A stretch of 64,000 nt of DNA from JAFTYO01 sp045644765 (GCA_045644765.1 JAZRHM010000013.1:86046-150045); one strand, 5' to 3'. Shown: positions 26,398 through 35,450, counted from the first letter of the stretch. Notes: generated by a model from the letters alone, not told the origin. A program made the numbers and translations.

Positions 26398-26835
26398 TTA
26401 CTCCGGAAGTTGCATCAGATTAAAATTCTCATCTAAAATGATTGTTCTTTTATCATAAGGCTGATAATTTCCCAACACCGTTTTTACAACATACTTCCAA
26501 CCATTGAGTTGCATATTGGAAAGGAGTACATTTTCACCCAATTTGGCTACTTCTTCATAATTAAGAACCTTTTTAGCAACCAAATATACTTTTGGATTTC
26601 TTTTGTTTTTTTGAGTATCATCATCTTCTTGCCAATAACGCTTGTTATTGTATACGATGTAATTTTCAGAAGTAAAATAGAAACCGTAAAAACGACGTTT
26701 TTTGAACATTGTTTTTGCTTTTTCAATACCTTCTTTCACGTTTTTTACAACAAAAGATTCAGTTTCAGGCATAAAACTTCCCGGATACATCAGATTCAAT
26801 CTGATTTCTCTACGTTTTACAATAGTAGTGATCAT
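26398..26835 (-). CDS. Unknown small basic protein, 145 residues (SD-less orphan)
   Basis: Lys- and Tyr-rich soluble protein (KTMFKKRRFYGFYFTSENYI, then YWQEDDDTQKNKRNPKVYLV). No signal peptide, membrane segment or known motif was recognised. It starts without a Shine-Dalgarno sequence (TATTAAATTTTTAATCTT before ATG), and has its own promoter directly behind the gltX terminator and its own terminator. It belongs to the SD-less class in the findings. Confidence 0.68.
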   Translation of the reverse strand: MITTIVKRREIRLNLMYPGSFMPETESFVVKNVKEGIEKAKTMFKKRRFYGFYFTSENYIVYNNKRYWQEDDDTQKNKRNPKVYLVAKKVLNYEEVAKLGENVLLSNMQLNGWKYVVKTVLGNYQPYDKRTIILDENFNLMQLPE

Positions 26836-26882
26836 AAGATTAAAAATTTAATAGTTAAACTTAATAAGTGATATGTGAGGCG

Positions 26883-26911
26883 AATGTAACACTTTAAAAA
26901 AATTCTGTCAA
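26883..26911 (-). promoter_or_regulatory. Promoter of the 145-residue orphan gene
   Basis: On the minus strand TTGACA (26911-26906), 17 bases, TACATT (26888-26883). The -35 touches the end of the gltX terminator. Confidence 0.65.
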
Positions 26912-26940
26912 TAAAAAACTCCCATAACGGGAGTTTTTTG
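26912..26940 (-). terminator. Terminator of gltX
   Basis: AAAAAACTCCC-ATAAC-GGGAGTTTTTT, a short GC stem with T run. Confidence 0.85.
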
Positions 26941-26942
26941 GC

Positions 26943-28370
26943 TTAAAGCTTTTCAATAGCATTTCGTATTCGGCTTAATGTTTCTTGTTTACCCAAGATT
27001 ACAGCTAATTCCGTTGCCCCACCTGGTGTTGTTTCTTTTCCGGATAAAGCAATTCGCACCGGATATAAAATTTGTCCGTTTTTAAGGCCATTATTTTCAG
27101 CTACTGCTTTTAAAACATCAAACAGATTTTCATTTGTCCATACATCTGTTTTTTCCATGGCCTCTAAAGCCAATGCAAGAGATGATTTTGCAATTTGTTC
27201 ATCTGTTTTCATCTTTTTATTTTGATATAACACATTGTCATATTCAGCTACATTTTCAACAAAATCAATTTGAGGACAAATTTCAGCCAATGTTTCAACT
27301 CGTTTTTGTAACACCGAACTTAAAAATTCCAAATTTACATCTCGTGTTAAACATTTTTGATAATATGGCATTGCTAGCTCATGAAAATCGGCTTGAGACA
27401 AGTTACGAATATAACAACCGTTCATCCATGTAAGTTTTGTAACATCAAAAATTGCCGGAGATTTATTTAATCTTTCTGCAGTAAATACCTCTTTTAATTC
27501 GTCAAGAGAAAATATTTCCTGATCGGTTCCCGGGTTCCACCCTAAAAGAGCTATGTAATTTAAAATTGCATCAGGCAAATATCCTTTTGCAACCAAATCT
27601 TGGAAAGAAGCATCGCCGTTTCTCTTACTCAATTTGTGTTGAGCATCTTTCATAACTTGCGGAACATGAACATATACAGGAGGTGTCCATCCAAAATCTT
27701 CATAAATCAGATTATATTTTGGGGTTGAAGAAATATATTCGTTTCCACGTACCACATGTGTGATTTCCATCAAATGGTCATCAACCACATTTGCAAAATT
27801 ATATGTAGGGAAACCATCTGATTTTAACAAAACACCTTCGTCTAATTCGTCATAATCTATTTCAATTTCGCCATAAACAACATCTTTGAAGATAGAAGTT
27901 CCTTTTTTATTGATAGTTTGACGAATCACATAAGGTTCACCGTTGGCAATACGCTTTTTAGCTTCTTCCAAAGAAAGTTTCTTACACGGATCATCAAATT
28001 TTGTATTGGTTTGATCATCTTTTTGTTCATCAGCTTCATCTGCTGAACAAAAACAATAATGAGCTCCACCAAGTTCAACCAATTTATGAGCATACTCGGC
28101 ATATAACGGTTTACGTTCAGACTGTACATATGGTCCGAAGTTTCCGCCAATATCCGGCCCTTCATCCCAATTCATCCCGACCAATTTCAAAGTTGAGTAT
28201 ATAATATCCGTTGCACCATCAACATAACGTTTTTGGTCAGTATCTTCGATTCTTAAAATAAAATCACCACCATTTGCTTTTGCAATTAAATATTCGTACA
28301 AAGCTGTTCTTAAGTTACCGATATGCATATAACCGGTAGGACTTGGGGCAAATCTTGTTCTTATTTTCAT
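26943..28370 (-). CDS. gltX: Glutamyl-tRNA synthetase
   Basis: 475 residues. Class I signature as HIGN (GYMHIGNLRTALYEY) and KLSKRNG for KMSKS; FAPSPTG at the start is the GluRS mark. It charges tRNA-Glu, and since many alphaproteobacteria make Gln-tRNA by amidation it may also charge tRNA-Gln; that is inference, and no GlnRS or GatCAB is in the window. Two ATGs are adjacent; the second (28370) is five bases behind GAGG and preferred. Confidence 0.95.
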   Translation of the reverse strand: MKIRTRFAPSPTGYMHIGNLRTALYEYLIAKANGGDFILRIEDTDQKRYVDGATDIIYSTLKLVGMNWDEGPDIGGNFGPYVQSERKPLYAEYAHKLVELGGAHYCFCSADEADEQKDDQTNTKFDDPCKKLSLEEAKKRIANGEPYVIRQTINKKGTSIFKDVVYGEIEIDYDELDEGVLLKSDGFPTYNFANVVDDHLMEITHVVRGNEYISSTPKYNLIYEDFGWTPPVYVHVPQVMKDAQHKLSKRNGDASFQDLVAKGYLPDAILNYIALLGWNPGTDQEIFSLDELKEVFTAERLNKSPAIFDVTKLTWMNGCYIRNLSQADFHELAMPYYQKCLTRDVNLEFLSSVLQKRVETLAEICPQIDFVENVAEYDNVLYQNKKMKTDEQIAKSSLALALEAMEKTDVWTNENLFDVLKAVAENNGLKNGQILYPVRIALSGKETTPGGATELAVILGKQETLSRIRNAIEKL

Positions 28371-28387
28371 CATTTCCTCACAAAAAA

Positions 28388-28410
28388 TTTATCTTATGAC
28401 AAGATAAAAG
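28388..28410 (-). promoter_or_regulatory. Hairpin in the gltX leader
   Basis: TTTATCTT and AAGATAAA pair around five bases and are followed on the minus strand by TTTTTT just before the gltX ribosome site. It may be a weak attenuator. No Glu-rich leader peptide was found upstream. Confidence 0.3.
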
Positions 28411-28607
28411 AAAATATTTACAATGCAAGAACTTTTTGCATATCTAACATCATACAACTTTTTTTTGTAAAAAAAACAATATTATGATTTAATTTTTAGT
28501 TTTTTTGTGTGTAACACCTTGACTTTTTATTTAATAATAATTAAAAGATATGTGCTAGCAATTTTTAGGTTTTGAAAATAAACCTTTTTAAGATTTTAAG
28601 GAACGAC

Positions 28608-30686
28608 ATGTCTGAAAAACAAAATCATGACTTAACAGCGGGAACAAATGTAGATTCCCCATTAATTGACTCGCTTTCAAGCGCAGTTAAAAATCTCATA
28701 GAAAAAGGTAAAGAGCACGGTTATATTACCGTTGAAGATTTGAACAAAGCTCTTCCTCCGGAAAAAGAATCTTCGGAACAAATTGAAGATATTATGTCAA
28801 GCATTTCTGATATGGGAATAAGCATTATTTCCGAATCAGAAGCTGACGGATATGAAAACGAGCCTAATGATGAAGAAGGCGAATATGCTGATGAAAGCGG
28901 AAACTTTGATGAAAAAGAATTAGGCCGCTCTGATGATCCTGTCAGAATGTATTTGAAAGAGATGGGAACAGTTGAGCTCCTATCAAGAGAAGGTGAAATT
29001 GCCATTGCAAAACGCATTGAAGCCGGCAAAACCGTTATGATTAGTGGTTTATGCGAAAGTCCGATGACATTAAAAGCAATTGCTCTTTGGCGTGATGAAC
29101 TTGTAAACGGCACCATGCAACTTCGTGATATAATTGATCTTGAAATGATGTATGGCGATGATACCGAAGCAATGGTATATGACGACGAAGAAACCCAAGT
29201 TGATGATTTAGATAAGGTAACAAAAGAGTTAACCGAGAAAAACCTTGATGAAATTGACGATGATTTAGCTACAGACATCGAGCTTGGTGATACTGTCGAT
29301 GAAGAAGATATAGACGATATGGAAGATAGCGAATCGGAAACAGACACTGATATAGACGGAGAAGAAGGTACTAAATCATCTGATGATGCTGACGATGAAG
29401 GAGCTATGGGACATAACTCAACTTCCATTTCAACAATGGAATCTGCTTTATTAGAGCCGGTTTTAGATATATTAACCAAAATATCCGGCTATTATGATGA
29501 TTTGAAAAAGATTCAGTCACAACGTATGGCCGCTATCATGTCAGGCCGAAAAGTTGCTTCAGGAGTTGAAAAGAAATATATAAAAGTTAAAAAAGAATTA
29601 GTTGAATTGATGAGCTCCATTCACCTTAATTCTCTCAGAGTTGAACAACTTGTTGAACAACTTAACGAATTAAACAAACGTCTTATGGGAATGGAAGGAA
29701 AACTTTTACGTTATGCTACATCTTGCAAAATTAAACGTGAAGAGTTTTTAGCAAGCTACCAAAAATCTGAATTAGATCCAAGTTGGCTTGAGGAAATTTC
29801 TAAAATAAAAGATAAACACTGGCAAATTTTTGTTGATCGCTATGGTAAAGAAATTACAGAATTAAGAGACGGAATTGCTCAAATGTCTCAAGAATGTGGT
29901 TTACCGATAAGTGAATATCGCAAGATGGTTGATACAATAAAACGTGGGGAAAGAGAATCCGAACGGGCTAAAAAAGAAATGATTGAGGCTAACTTGCGTT
30001 TGGTTATATCTATTGCCAAGAAATATACCAATCGCGGTATGCAATTTTTAGATTTAATTCAAGAAGGAAATATCGGTTTGATGAAAGCCGTTGATAAATT
30101 TGAATACAGAAGAGGTTACAAATTTTCAACCTATGCAACATGGTGGATTAGACAAGCCATCACTCGTTCCATTGCCGACCAAGCCAGAACCATTCGCATA
30201 CCGGTACATATGATTGAAACAATTAACAAGCTTGTCAGAACTTCTCGTCAAATGTTAGCTGAAATGGGGCGTGAACCCGTACCGGAAGAGTTGGCAAAAC
30301 GCTTATCAATGCCTTTGGAAAAAATTCGCAAAGTTATGAAAATTGCAAAAGAGCCGGTTAGCTTGGAAGCTCCGGTTGGCGATGAAGAAGATTCATCTTT
30401 GGGAGATTTTATTGCAGATGAGAGCGCTTTACAACCTCTTGATAGTGCAATTCATTCTAACTTAAAAGAAACCTGCAGCAAAATTTTATCTTCACTAACT
30501 CCTAGAGAAGAGCGTGTTTTACGCATGCGTTTCGGCATTGATATGAGCACAGATCACACATTGGAAGAGGTTGGCCAACAATTTAACGTAACAAGAGAGC
30601 GTATTCGTCAGATTGAAGCAAAAGCTTTAAGAAAACTAAAACACCCGAGTCGTTCAAGAAGATTGCGCTCATTTTTGGATCAATAA
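28608..30686 (+). CDS. rpoD: RNA polymerase primary sigma factor (sigma-70)
   Basis: 692 residues from ATG 28608 (AAGGAACGAC before it). Region 1.1 opens the protein; region 1.2 (DDPVRMYLKEMGTVELLSREGE) is followed by a non-conserved insertion rich in Asp/Glu/Ser (about 200-285), the kind seen in proteobacterial RpoD. Core regions are unmistakable: FLDLIQEGNIGLMKAVDKFEY (2.2), YKFSTYATWWIRQAI (2.3-2.4) and LEEVGQQFNVTRERIRQIEA (4.2). It directs transcription of housekeeping genes; the many TTGACA-N17-TAnnnT sites in this window match its expected preference. An own terminator follows. Confidence 0.97.
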   Translation: MSEKQNHDLTAGTNVDSPLIDSLSSAVKNLIEKGKEHGYITVEDLNKALPPEKESSEQIEDIMSSISDMGISIISESEADGYENEPNDEEGEYADESGNFDEKELGRSDDPVRMYLKEMGTVELLSREGEIAIAKRIEAGKTVMISGLCESPMTLKAIALWRDELVNGTMQLRDIIDLEMMYGDDTEAMVYDDEETQVDDLDKVTKELTEKNLDEIDDDLATDIELGDTVDEEDIDDMEDSESETDTDIDGEEGTKSSDDADDEGAMGHNSTSISTMESALLEPVLDILTKISGYYDDLKKIQSQRMAAIMSGRKVASGVEKKYIKVKKELVELMSSIHLNSLRVEQLVEQLNELNKRLMGMEGKLLRYATSCKIKREEFLASYQKSELDPSWLEEISKIKDKHWQIFVDRYGKEITELRDGIAQMSQECGLPISEYRKMVDTIKRGERESERAKKEMIEANLRLVISIAKKYTNRGMQFLDLIQEGNIGLMKAVDKFEYRRGYKFSTYATWWIRQAITRSIADQARTIRIPVHMIETINKLVRTSRQMLAEMGREPVPEELAKRLSMPLEKIRKVMKIAKEPVSLEAPVGDEEDSSLGDFIADESALQPLDSAIHSNLKETCSKILSSLTPREERVLRMRFGIDMSTDHTLEEVGQQFNVTRERIRQIEAKALRKLKHPSRSRRLRSFLDQ

Positions 30687-30690
30687 ATCA

Positions 30691-30715
30691 AAGCCCCTTT
30701 TCGGGGCTTATTTTG
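30691..30715 (+). terminator. Terminator of rpoD
   Basis: AAGCCCC-TTTTC-GGGGCTT followed by a short T-rich stretch. Confidence 0.8.
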
Positions 30716-30729
30716 TAGAGGATAACACA

Positions 30730-31167
30730 ATGACCTATAATACTGAAGATAAAAAAATTATGTACAACACTTTTAAAGCACGTAATAAGTCTCGTTTGCA
30801 AGAGCTAATTAATTTTGCTAAAGAAAGTGCTTTTAATAAAATAGGCATTGCTAATTGCAAAGCAGTTCAGCCATATGCCGAAAAACTTGCTGATATCCTG
30901 ACAAATGCCGGTTTTGACGTGTATTCAATAAATTGTAAAGATAGTGGTTTAAATGGAAACTCTGTCTGCGATGATATGTCCGGACCCTGCTGTGACCCAT
31001 TATCGCAAGCTCAATATTTAAATTCTAAAAACACAGACCTTAATATCAATCTCGGTTTATGCTTAGGGCATGGAATTATTTTTTCTAAACATAGCATAGC
31101 CCCTGTTACAACGTTTTTGGTAAAAGACTTTGCAACAGAACATAACCCTATTGAAAATTTAAGATAA
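30730..31167 (+). CDS. DUF1847-family Cys-rich protein
   Basis: 145 residues without an export signal. IGIANCKAV, the Cys cluster CDDMSGPCCDP and the closing block GLCLGHGIIFSKHSIAPVTTF are the marks of DUF1847, a family thought to bind metal through its cysteines; its function is unknown. AGAGGAT is placed well for the ATG at 30730. It sits just behind the rpoD terminator and ends at a terminator shared with the opposite gene. Confidence 0.82.
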   Translation: MTYNTEDKKIMYNTFKARNKSRLQELINFAKESAFNKIGIANCKAVQPYAEKLADILTNAGFDVYSINCKDSGLNGNSVCDDMSGPCCDPLSQAQYLNSKNTDLNINLGLCLGHGIIFSKHSIAPVTTFLVKDFATEHNPIENLR

Positions 31168-31182
31168 ATTTTGAAAAATATA

Positions 31183-31214
31183 AACTCCCCGACTTTCGAG
31201 GAGTTCTTTTTTTA
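31183..31214. terminator. Bidirectional terminator
   Basis: AACTCC(C)C and (A)GGAGTT form the stem, with T8 on the plus strand. Confidence 0.8.
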
Positions 31215-31218
31215 CATT

Positions 31219-31935
31219 TTAACACTGATCTTCTGTGAGAAGCAGTTTTTGTGTTGCAATTCTTTGTGAAATTTGCTGACACAAAGTTTCAAGACTAACT
31301 AAAACAAACGGAGCCATTTTCTCGGTTGTTATTCTTATCCGAAGCTGAGCTTTAACATATTCAAGCTCATCTAAAGACATTGACGGCCATTCTTCGCTTG
31401 AGTAACCTCGGTAGGGTAGTTGCAAAAATTTAGCAATCGTATTATACGCACTGTTATATTGCTGATATATTAATTTTTCAACTCCATCAGCACCTACAAC
31501 ATCACACATAATACGTATAAAACTTAAAGCAGTTTTAGCTTCTTTTTGCAATTTTTCCAAATTTAAGGCTTCCTGATACATATAAGATGCCTTAAATTCT
31601 TCGATATCACCTAATCTTACAATTCGTTGCTCTTTATAAGCTTGATATGCTCTTTGCTCATCAATCTGTCTGATAACATCGTTTGTAATAGCAAGTAATT
31701 GTTCTTCATGAGATAAAATTACCGATGCGATATTTCCAATGGTTCCGGCAAAATAATAAGAATAACTGTTCAGTTGAAGTCTGTCTTCCTCTGAAAGTTT
31801 GGAACATATCTCAATAGCTTTCCAAGATGTAAAATAAGCGGAAGTAATATTATTCCACTGATTCTCTTTTTGCTCAAGTCTGTCAATAACTTCAAGTTGC
31901 ATACTTGAAAGTTGTTTAATAATTTGATTATCCAT
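31219..31935 (-). CDS. Unknown helical protein, 238 residues (SD-less orphan)
   Basis: Predicted mostly helical from its composition: Gln/Glu/Leu-rich stretches (IKQLSSMQLEVIDRLEQKE at the start; LETLCQQISQRIATQKLLL at the end) that could form coiled coils; no signal peptide. No family was recognised. It has its own TTGACA promoter, an AT-only leader with GAATTATTAAC and no Shine-Dalgarno sequence before the ATG. It lies behind uvrB on the same strand. Confidence 0.7.
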   Translation of the reverse strand: MDNQIIKQLSSMQLEVIDRLEQKENQWNNITSAYFTSWKAIEICSKLSEEDRLQLNSYSYYFAGTIGNIASVILSHEEQLLAITNDVIRQIDEQRAYQAYKEQRIVRLGDIEEFKASYMYQEALNLEKLQKEAKTALSFIRIMCDVVGADGVEKLIYQQYNSAYNTIAKFLQLPYRGYSSEEWPSMSLDELEYVKAQLRIRITTEKMAPFVLVSLETLCQQISQRIATQKLLLTEDQC

Positions 31936-31979
31936 AATATTTTTTTGTTTAATGTTAATAATTCAATTTCTCTGTTAAC

Positions 31980-32008
31980 AGAGTATTACATATTAAATGT
32001 TTTGTCAA
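31980..32008 (-). promoter_or_regulatory. Promoter of the 238-residue orphan gene
   Basis: On the minus strand TTGACA (32008-32003), 17 bases, TACTCT (31985-31980). Confidence 0.6.
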
Positions 32009-32054
32009 TTATTTATATAAAAAATAATCGTTTATACCTTTGAACGAAAATATT

Positions 32055-32087
32055 TTGACGGTCACGCCTTATGACGAAGTAGGTCAA
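32055..32087. repeat. Diverged copy of the intergenic hairpin repeat
   Basis: On the minus strand TTGACCTACTTCGTCATAAG GCGTGACC aligns with the 1121-1149 unit (TTGACCTCACTCCGTTCGGA GGCATGAC). TTGAC/GTCAA ends pair. It lies between uvrB and the 238-residue gene. Confidence 0.5.
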
Positions 32088-32159
32088 ATTAAATGTTAAA
32101 AAGTATTGAGGATCTTTCAATATAAACTACATATCTTAAAGTTTTGGCTTAATTACACA

Positions 32160-34145
32160 TTATAAATTTTTTATAGCCAACTGTTCCAGCTCTTTAATTT
32201 TATCCCTATAAACCATAGCTTGTTCAAATTCTAAGTTCAGGGCAGCTTCTTTCATGAGTTTGGTATATTCTTTAATCTTTTTATCTATATTTTTAAGTTC
32301 ATCGACTGAAACTTTATCATCTTTAACAAAATCTGTTTCTGTCATTTCTTTTAATGTAGAAGAAATGCTTTTTTTAATGGTTTTAGGAGTGATATTATGT
32401 TCAATGTTATATCTTATTTGTTTTTCTCTACGTCTGTTTGTTTCATCTAAAGCTGCTTGAATTGAACCGGTTATTTTATCAGCATATAATATCACTCGTC
32501 CGTTTTCATTTCGTGCAGCCCTACCAATTGTTTGAATTAATGAGCGAGTTGAGCGTAAAAACCCTTCTTTATCGGCATCTAAAATAGCCACCAATGAGCA
32601 TTCCGGAATATCTAAACCTTCTCGTAACAAGTTAATTCCGACCAAAACATCAAAAACTCCAAGTCTTAAATCTCTTATTATTTCAATGCGTTCCAATGTA
32701 TCAATATCAGAATGCATATATCTTACCTTTATGCCGTTTTCATGTAAATATTCTGTTAAATCTTCAGCCATTTTTTTGGTTAAAGTTGTTACTAAAACAC
32801 GTTCTTTTCTTTGAGCGATTTGATGACATTCATGCATCAAATCATCAATTTGGTTTTCAACAGGTCTAACTTCACAAATTGGGTCAGTAAGCCCTGTCGG
32901 CCTGATTATTTGCTCAGAAAAAGAACCTTTGCTTTGTTCTAATTCCCAATCTCCCGGAGTGGCTGAAACAAAAATTGTTTGCGGACGCATTTTATCCCAT
33001 TCTTCAAATTTTAACGGGCGATTATCCAAACAAGACGGAAGTCTGAAACCATAATCCGCAAGCGTGCTTTTACGATTAAAATCGCCTCTGTACATTGCTC
33101 CTATTTGCGGAACTGAGATATGACTTTCATCAATAAACAAAAGTGCATTTTTAGGAAAATATTCAAATAATGTAGGAGGAGGTTCTCCTGGAGCCCTTCC
33201 CGTTAAATATCTGGAATAGTTTTCGATACCTTTACAATGGCCGGTTGTTTCAAGCATTTCCAAATCGAAACGAGTCCGCTGTTCAAGCCGTTGTGCTTCT
33301 AAAAGTTTGTTTTGTGATTTTAGTTCATCAAGTCTTATGCTTAAATCTTTTCTGATATGTGTAATAGCCTGAGAAAGCGCAGGACGAGGCGTTACATAAT
33401 GATTGGCCGGATAAACCGTGATTTCTGTTAAATCTGCAGTTTTCTTACCTGTTAATGAATCGAACTCGGATATAGTTTCAATCTCGTCTCCAAAAAAACA
33501 AATTCGCCAAGCTCTGTCTTCGTAGTGAGCCGGAAAAACATCTAAAGTATCACCATTTACCCTGAATGTGCTTCGAACAAAGTTTATTTGATTGCGCTCA
33601 TATTGAAGTTCTGCCAGATTTCTACAGACATCATTGAGCTCAATTACATCACCTGCTTTTAAGCTAAAAGCCATCGAAGAATATGATTCCATGGCCCCTA
33701 AGCCATATATACAAGATACCGAAGCAACAATTATAACATCATTTTCTTCTAAAACATTTCGCGTTGCTCCATGACGCATACGGTCTATTTGTTCATTAAT
33801 GGAAGAATCTTTTTCAATGTAAGTATCCGTTTTTGGAATGTATGCTTCCGGTTGATAATAATCATAGTATGAAACAAAATATTCTACCCGATTGTGAGGA
33901 AAAAATTCTTTCATTTCGGCATAAAGTTGAGCCGCCAAAATTTTATTTGGTGCCATAATAAGAGCAGGTCTTTTAACTTTTTCTATAATTTTTGCCATTG
34001 TAAATGTTTTGCCTGAACCTGTAACTCCGAGCAAAACTTGATTTTTTTCACCATTTTCCAAACCTTGACACAGCTCATCAATTGCTTGAGGTTGATCTCC
34101 TGATGCTTCAAACGGGCTTTCTATTTTAAATTCTTTTTCTTTCAT
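32160..34145 (-). CDS. uvrB: UvrABC excinuclease subunit B
   Basis: 661 residues from the ATG at 34145, which gives the usual N-terminus (EFKIESPFEASGDQPQAI); a further in-frame ATG at 34163 is possible and neither has a good ribosome site. Walker A GVTGSGKT, the damage-probing hairpin YYDYYQPEAYIP, helicase motif DESHISVPQ, and the terminal UVR domain (KEAALNLEFEQAMVYRDKI) are present. It verifies lesions in nucleotide excision repair with UvrA and UvrC. Confidence 0.96.
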   Translation of the reverse strand: MKEKEFKIESPFEASGDQPQAIDELCQGLENGEKNQVLLGVTGSGKTFTMAKIIEKVKRPALIMAPNKILAAQLYAEMKEFFPHNRVEYFVSYYDYYQPEAYIPKTDTYIEKDSSINEQIDRMRHGATRNVLEENDVIIVASVSCIYGLGAMESYSSMAFSLKAGDVIELNDVCRNLAELQYERNQINFVRSTFRVNGDTLDVFPAHYEDRAWRICFFGDEIETISEFDSLTGKKTADLTEITVYPANHYVTPRPALSQAITHIRKDLSIRLDELKSQNKLLEAQRLEQRTRFDLEMLETTGHCKGIENYSRYLTGRAPGEPPPTLFEYFPKNALLFIDESHISVPQIGAMYRGDFNRKSTLADYGFRLPSCLDNRPLKFEEWDKMRPQTIFVSATPGDWELEQSKGSFSEQIIRPTGLTDPICEVRPVENQIDDLMHECHQIAQRKERVLVTTLTKKMAEDLTEYLHENGIKVRYMHSDIDTLERIEIIRDLRLGVFDVLVGINLLREGLDIPECSLVAILDADKEGFLRSTRSLIQTIGRAARNENGRVILYADKITGSIQAALDETNRRREKQIRYNIEHNITPKTIKKSISSTLKEMTETDFVKDDKVSVDELKNIDKKIKEYTKLMKEAALNLEFEQAMVYRDKIKELEQLAIKNL

Positions 34146-34206
34146 AGAACACAGTTTAATCATTTTTTTTAAAAAATAAATAGAAAAATACGCTAAAAAT
34201 TTTTAT

Positions 34207-34235
34207 TTGACAGTAAAAAACAAAGATTATATAAT
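34207..34235 (+). promoter_or_regulatory. Perfect consensus sigma-70 promoter
   Basis: TTGACA (34207-34212), exactly 17 bases, TATAAT (34230-34235). This is the textbook ideal and the best promoter match in the window, upstream of an unknown gene. Confidence 0.8.
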
Positions 34236-34267
34236 TGGATATATAATGCATATATGTGAGAATTTTT

Positions 34268-34927
34268 ATGAAAACGGAATATGTTGATTTTTTATGTTCA
34301 GAATATGAACAAGCTGATTTAAAGCCTGAAAGTGTTGTTATCGGTAACAGCAAATATATCGTTCCGTATATTTATATAAAAACCAACAATGAACCGTTAA
34401 AGCTTTTTTTAACGGATTTTTTTGATGTTATGCGCAAAGATTATATATTATATCTTAGAAACAAAGAACCTGTACGGTATATTAATTGGTATGATGGCAA
34501 TAAAAATCGTCATTTAATAGTCCCGTATACAATTCGTTACAACATGTGTTCAGATGAAGAGATTGTAAATAGGATTATTGAAAAGGCCAGAAAAAAGTAT
34601 AAAAAAGCAATTATGACGGCATATGAACTTAAAAAAACATATCCTAATATGGTTTTTGAACGTATGATAAGTTCAAAAGCTTTCAAAGAAATGTTAAAAG
34701 CCCATAAAAAGTGTCTATCAAAACAAAAAAGAAATATGGCTGTTTATATCACTGAAAGAGTGGGACGATTTATGTCACAGAATCCGGAAAAAATTACTAA
34801 CAATATGGATGGCGTTTTATTATACGTTCTAAGGCAAAAAGCTAAAAAATGGGCATTAAAGGTTGTTCTTTGTGCCGCTGTAGAAACCAGTGTTTTTGAA
34901 GCCATAAATATATCTTCAGATAATTAA
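34268..34927 (+). CDS. Unknown basic protein, 219 residues
   Basis: Soluble, no signal peptide. The first half holds mixed beta-type stretches (KYIVPYIYIKTNNEPLKLFL); the second is strongly basic and helical (IIEKARKKYKKAIMTAYELKK; AHKKCLSKQKRNMAVYITERV), which would suit nucleic acid binding, but no motif is recognised. The ATG at 34268 has GTGAG nine bases upstream; the open frame also allows a GTG at 34256, but that lies too close to the transcript start. It is divergent from uvrB, so SOS control is conceivable, but no LexA box was seen. Confidence 0.7.
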   Translation: MKTEYVDFLCSEYEQADLKPESVVIGNSKYIVPYIYIKTNNEPLKLFLTDFFDVMRKDYILYLRNKEPVRYINWYDGNKNRHLIVPYTIRYNMCSDEEIVNRIIEKARKKYKKAIMTAYELKKTYPNMVFERMISSKAFKEMLKAHKKCLSKQKRNMAVYITERVGRFMSQNPEKITNNMDGVLLYVLRQKAKKWALKVVLCAAVETSVFEAINISSDN

Positions 34928-34960
34928 AAAACATCTCCGTCATCACATAACGGAGATGTG
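34925..34960 (-). terminator. Terminator of the ECF sigma operon
   Basis: ACATCTCCGT and ACGGAGATGT around nine bases; T6 follows on the minus strand only. Confidence 0.8.
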
Positions 34961-34982
34961 TTATAAAATTTAATTCCGAAAC

Positions 34983-35450
34983 TTATTTTTTAGGAGCATC
35001 TTTTCCCATATGAGGATGTGGCATTCCTTTTCTGTGGTGTTTTCCGAACATATGCCCTTTTTCAAATTTCGGACCTTTAGTTTTCATTTCATCAAAACTC
35101 TTTTTCTGTTCTGGAGTTAAGATTTTTTCAAATTCTTCCATATTAGCTCTACGTTCCGCATCTATTTTTTCACGCAAATCTTTCATTTCTTTCATAAGAG
35201 GTTCAATTTTTTTGCGTCCTTCTTGACGAATTTTAGCAGCTTGTTCTTGTTGCTCTTTTGTCAGATTTAATTTTTCTGCCATTTTCTTAGCCATTTTTTC
35301 ATGGAAATTTTTATCAAATTTCGGATGATTGTTTTCCATTTTTAATACTTCTTCATGTGAAACCGGTGGAATATCAGTTTCTTCAGCCTTTACTACATTA
35401 GAAAATATAATAGTGGTTGCTAAAAATGTAGATAATAAAAATTTATTCAT
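34983..35450 (-). CDS. Spy/CpxP/CnrX-like periplasmic LTxxQ protein
   Basis: 155 residues with an N-terminal signal peptide (LLSTFLATTIIFSNVVKA). Two LTxxQ motifs, LNLTKEQQEQ and LTPEQKKSF, frame a long charged helix (KMAEKL...EEFEKI), the pattern of Spy, CpxP, ZraP and CnrX. The tail is rich in His, Pro and Met (GHMFGKHHRKGMPHPHMGK), suitable for metal binding. It overlaps the sigma factor gene by ATGA, and has a good ribosome site (AGAGGAGAAAATAA). In this position it may act as chaperone or as the stress/metal sensor of the module. Confidence 0.85.
   Translation of the reverse strand: MNKFLLSTFLATTIIFSNVVKAEETDIPPVSHEEVLKMENNHPKFDKNFHEKMAKKMAEKLNLTKEQQEQAAKIRQEGRKKIEPLMKEMKDLREKIDAERRANMEEFEKILTPEQKKSFDEMKTKGPKFEKGHMFGKHHRKGMPHPHMGKDAPKK

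Noticed and set aside
28371..28470. Leader peptide before gltX
   Set aside because: A short ORF exists but contains no Glu codons, so attenuation by Glu-tRNA is not supported.
28721..29479. 252-codon open frame opposite rpoD
   Set aside because: Mirror of the acidic, Ser-rich insertion of RpoD (Asp/Glu codons read as Ser/Ile on the other strand).
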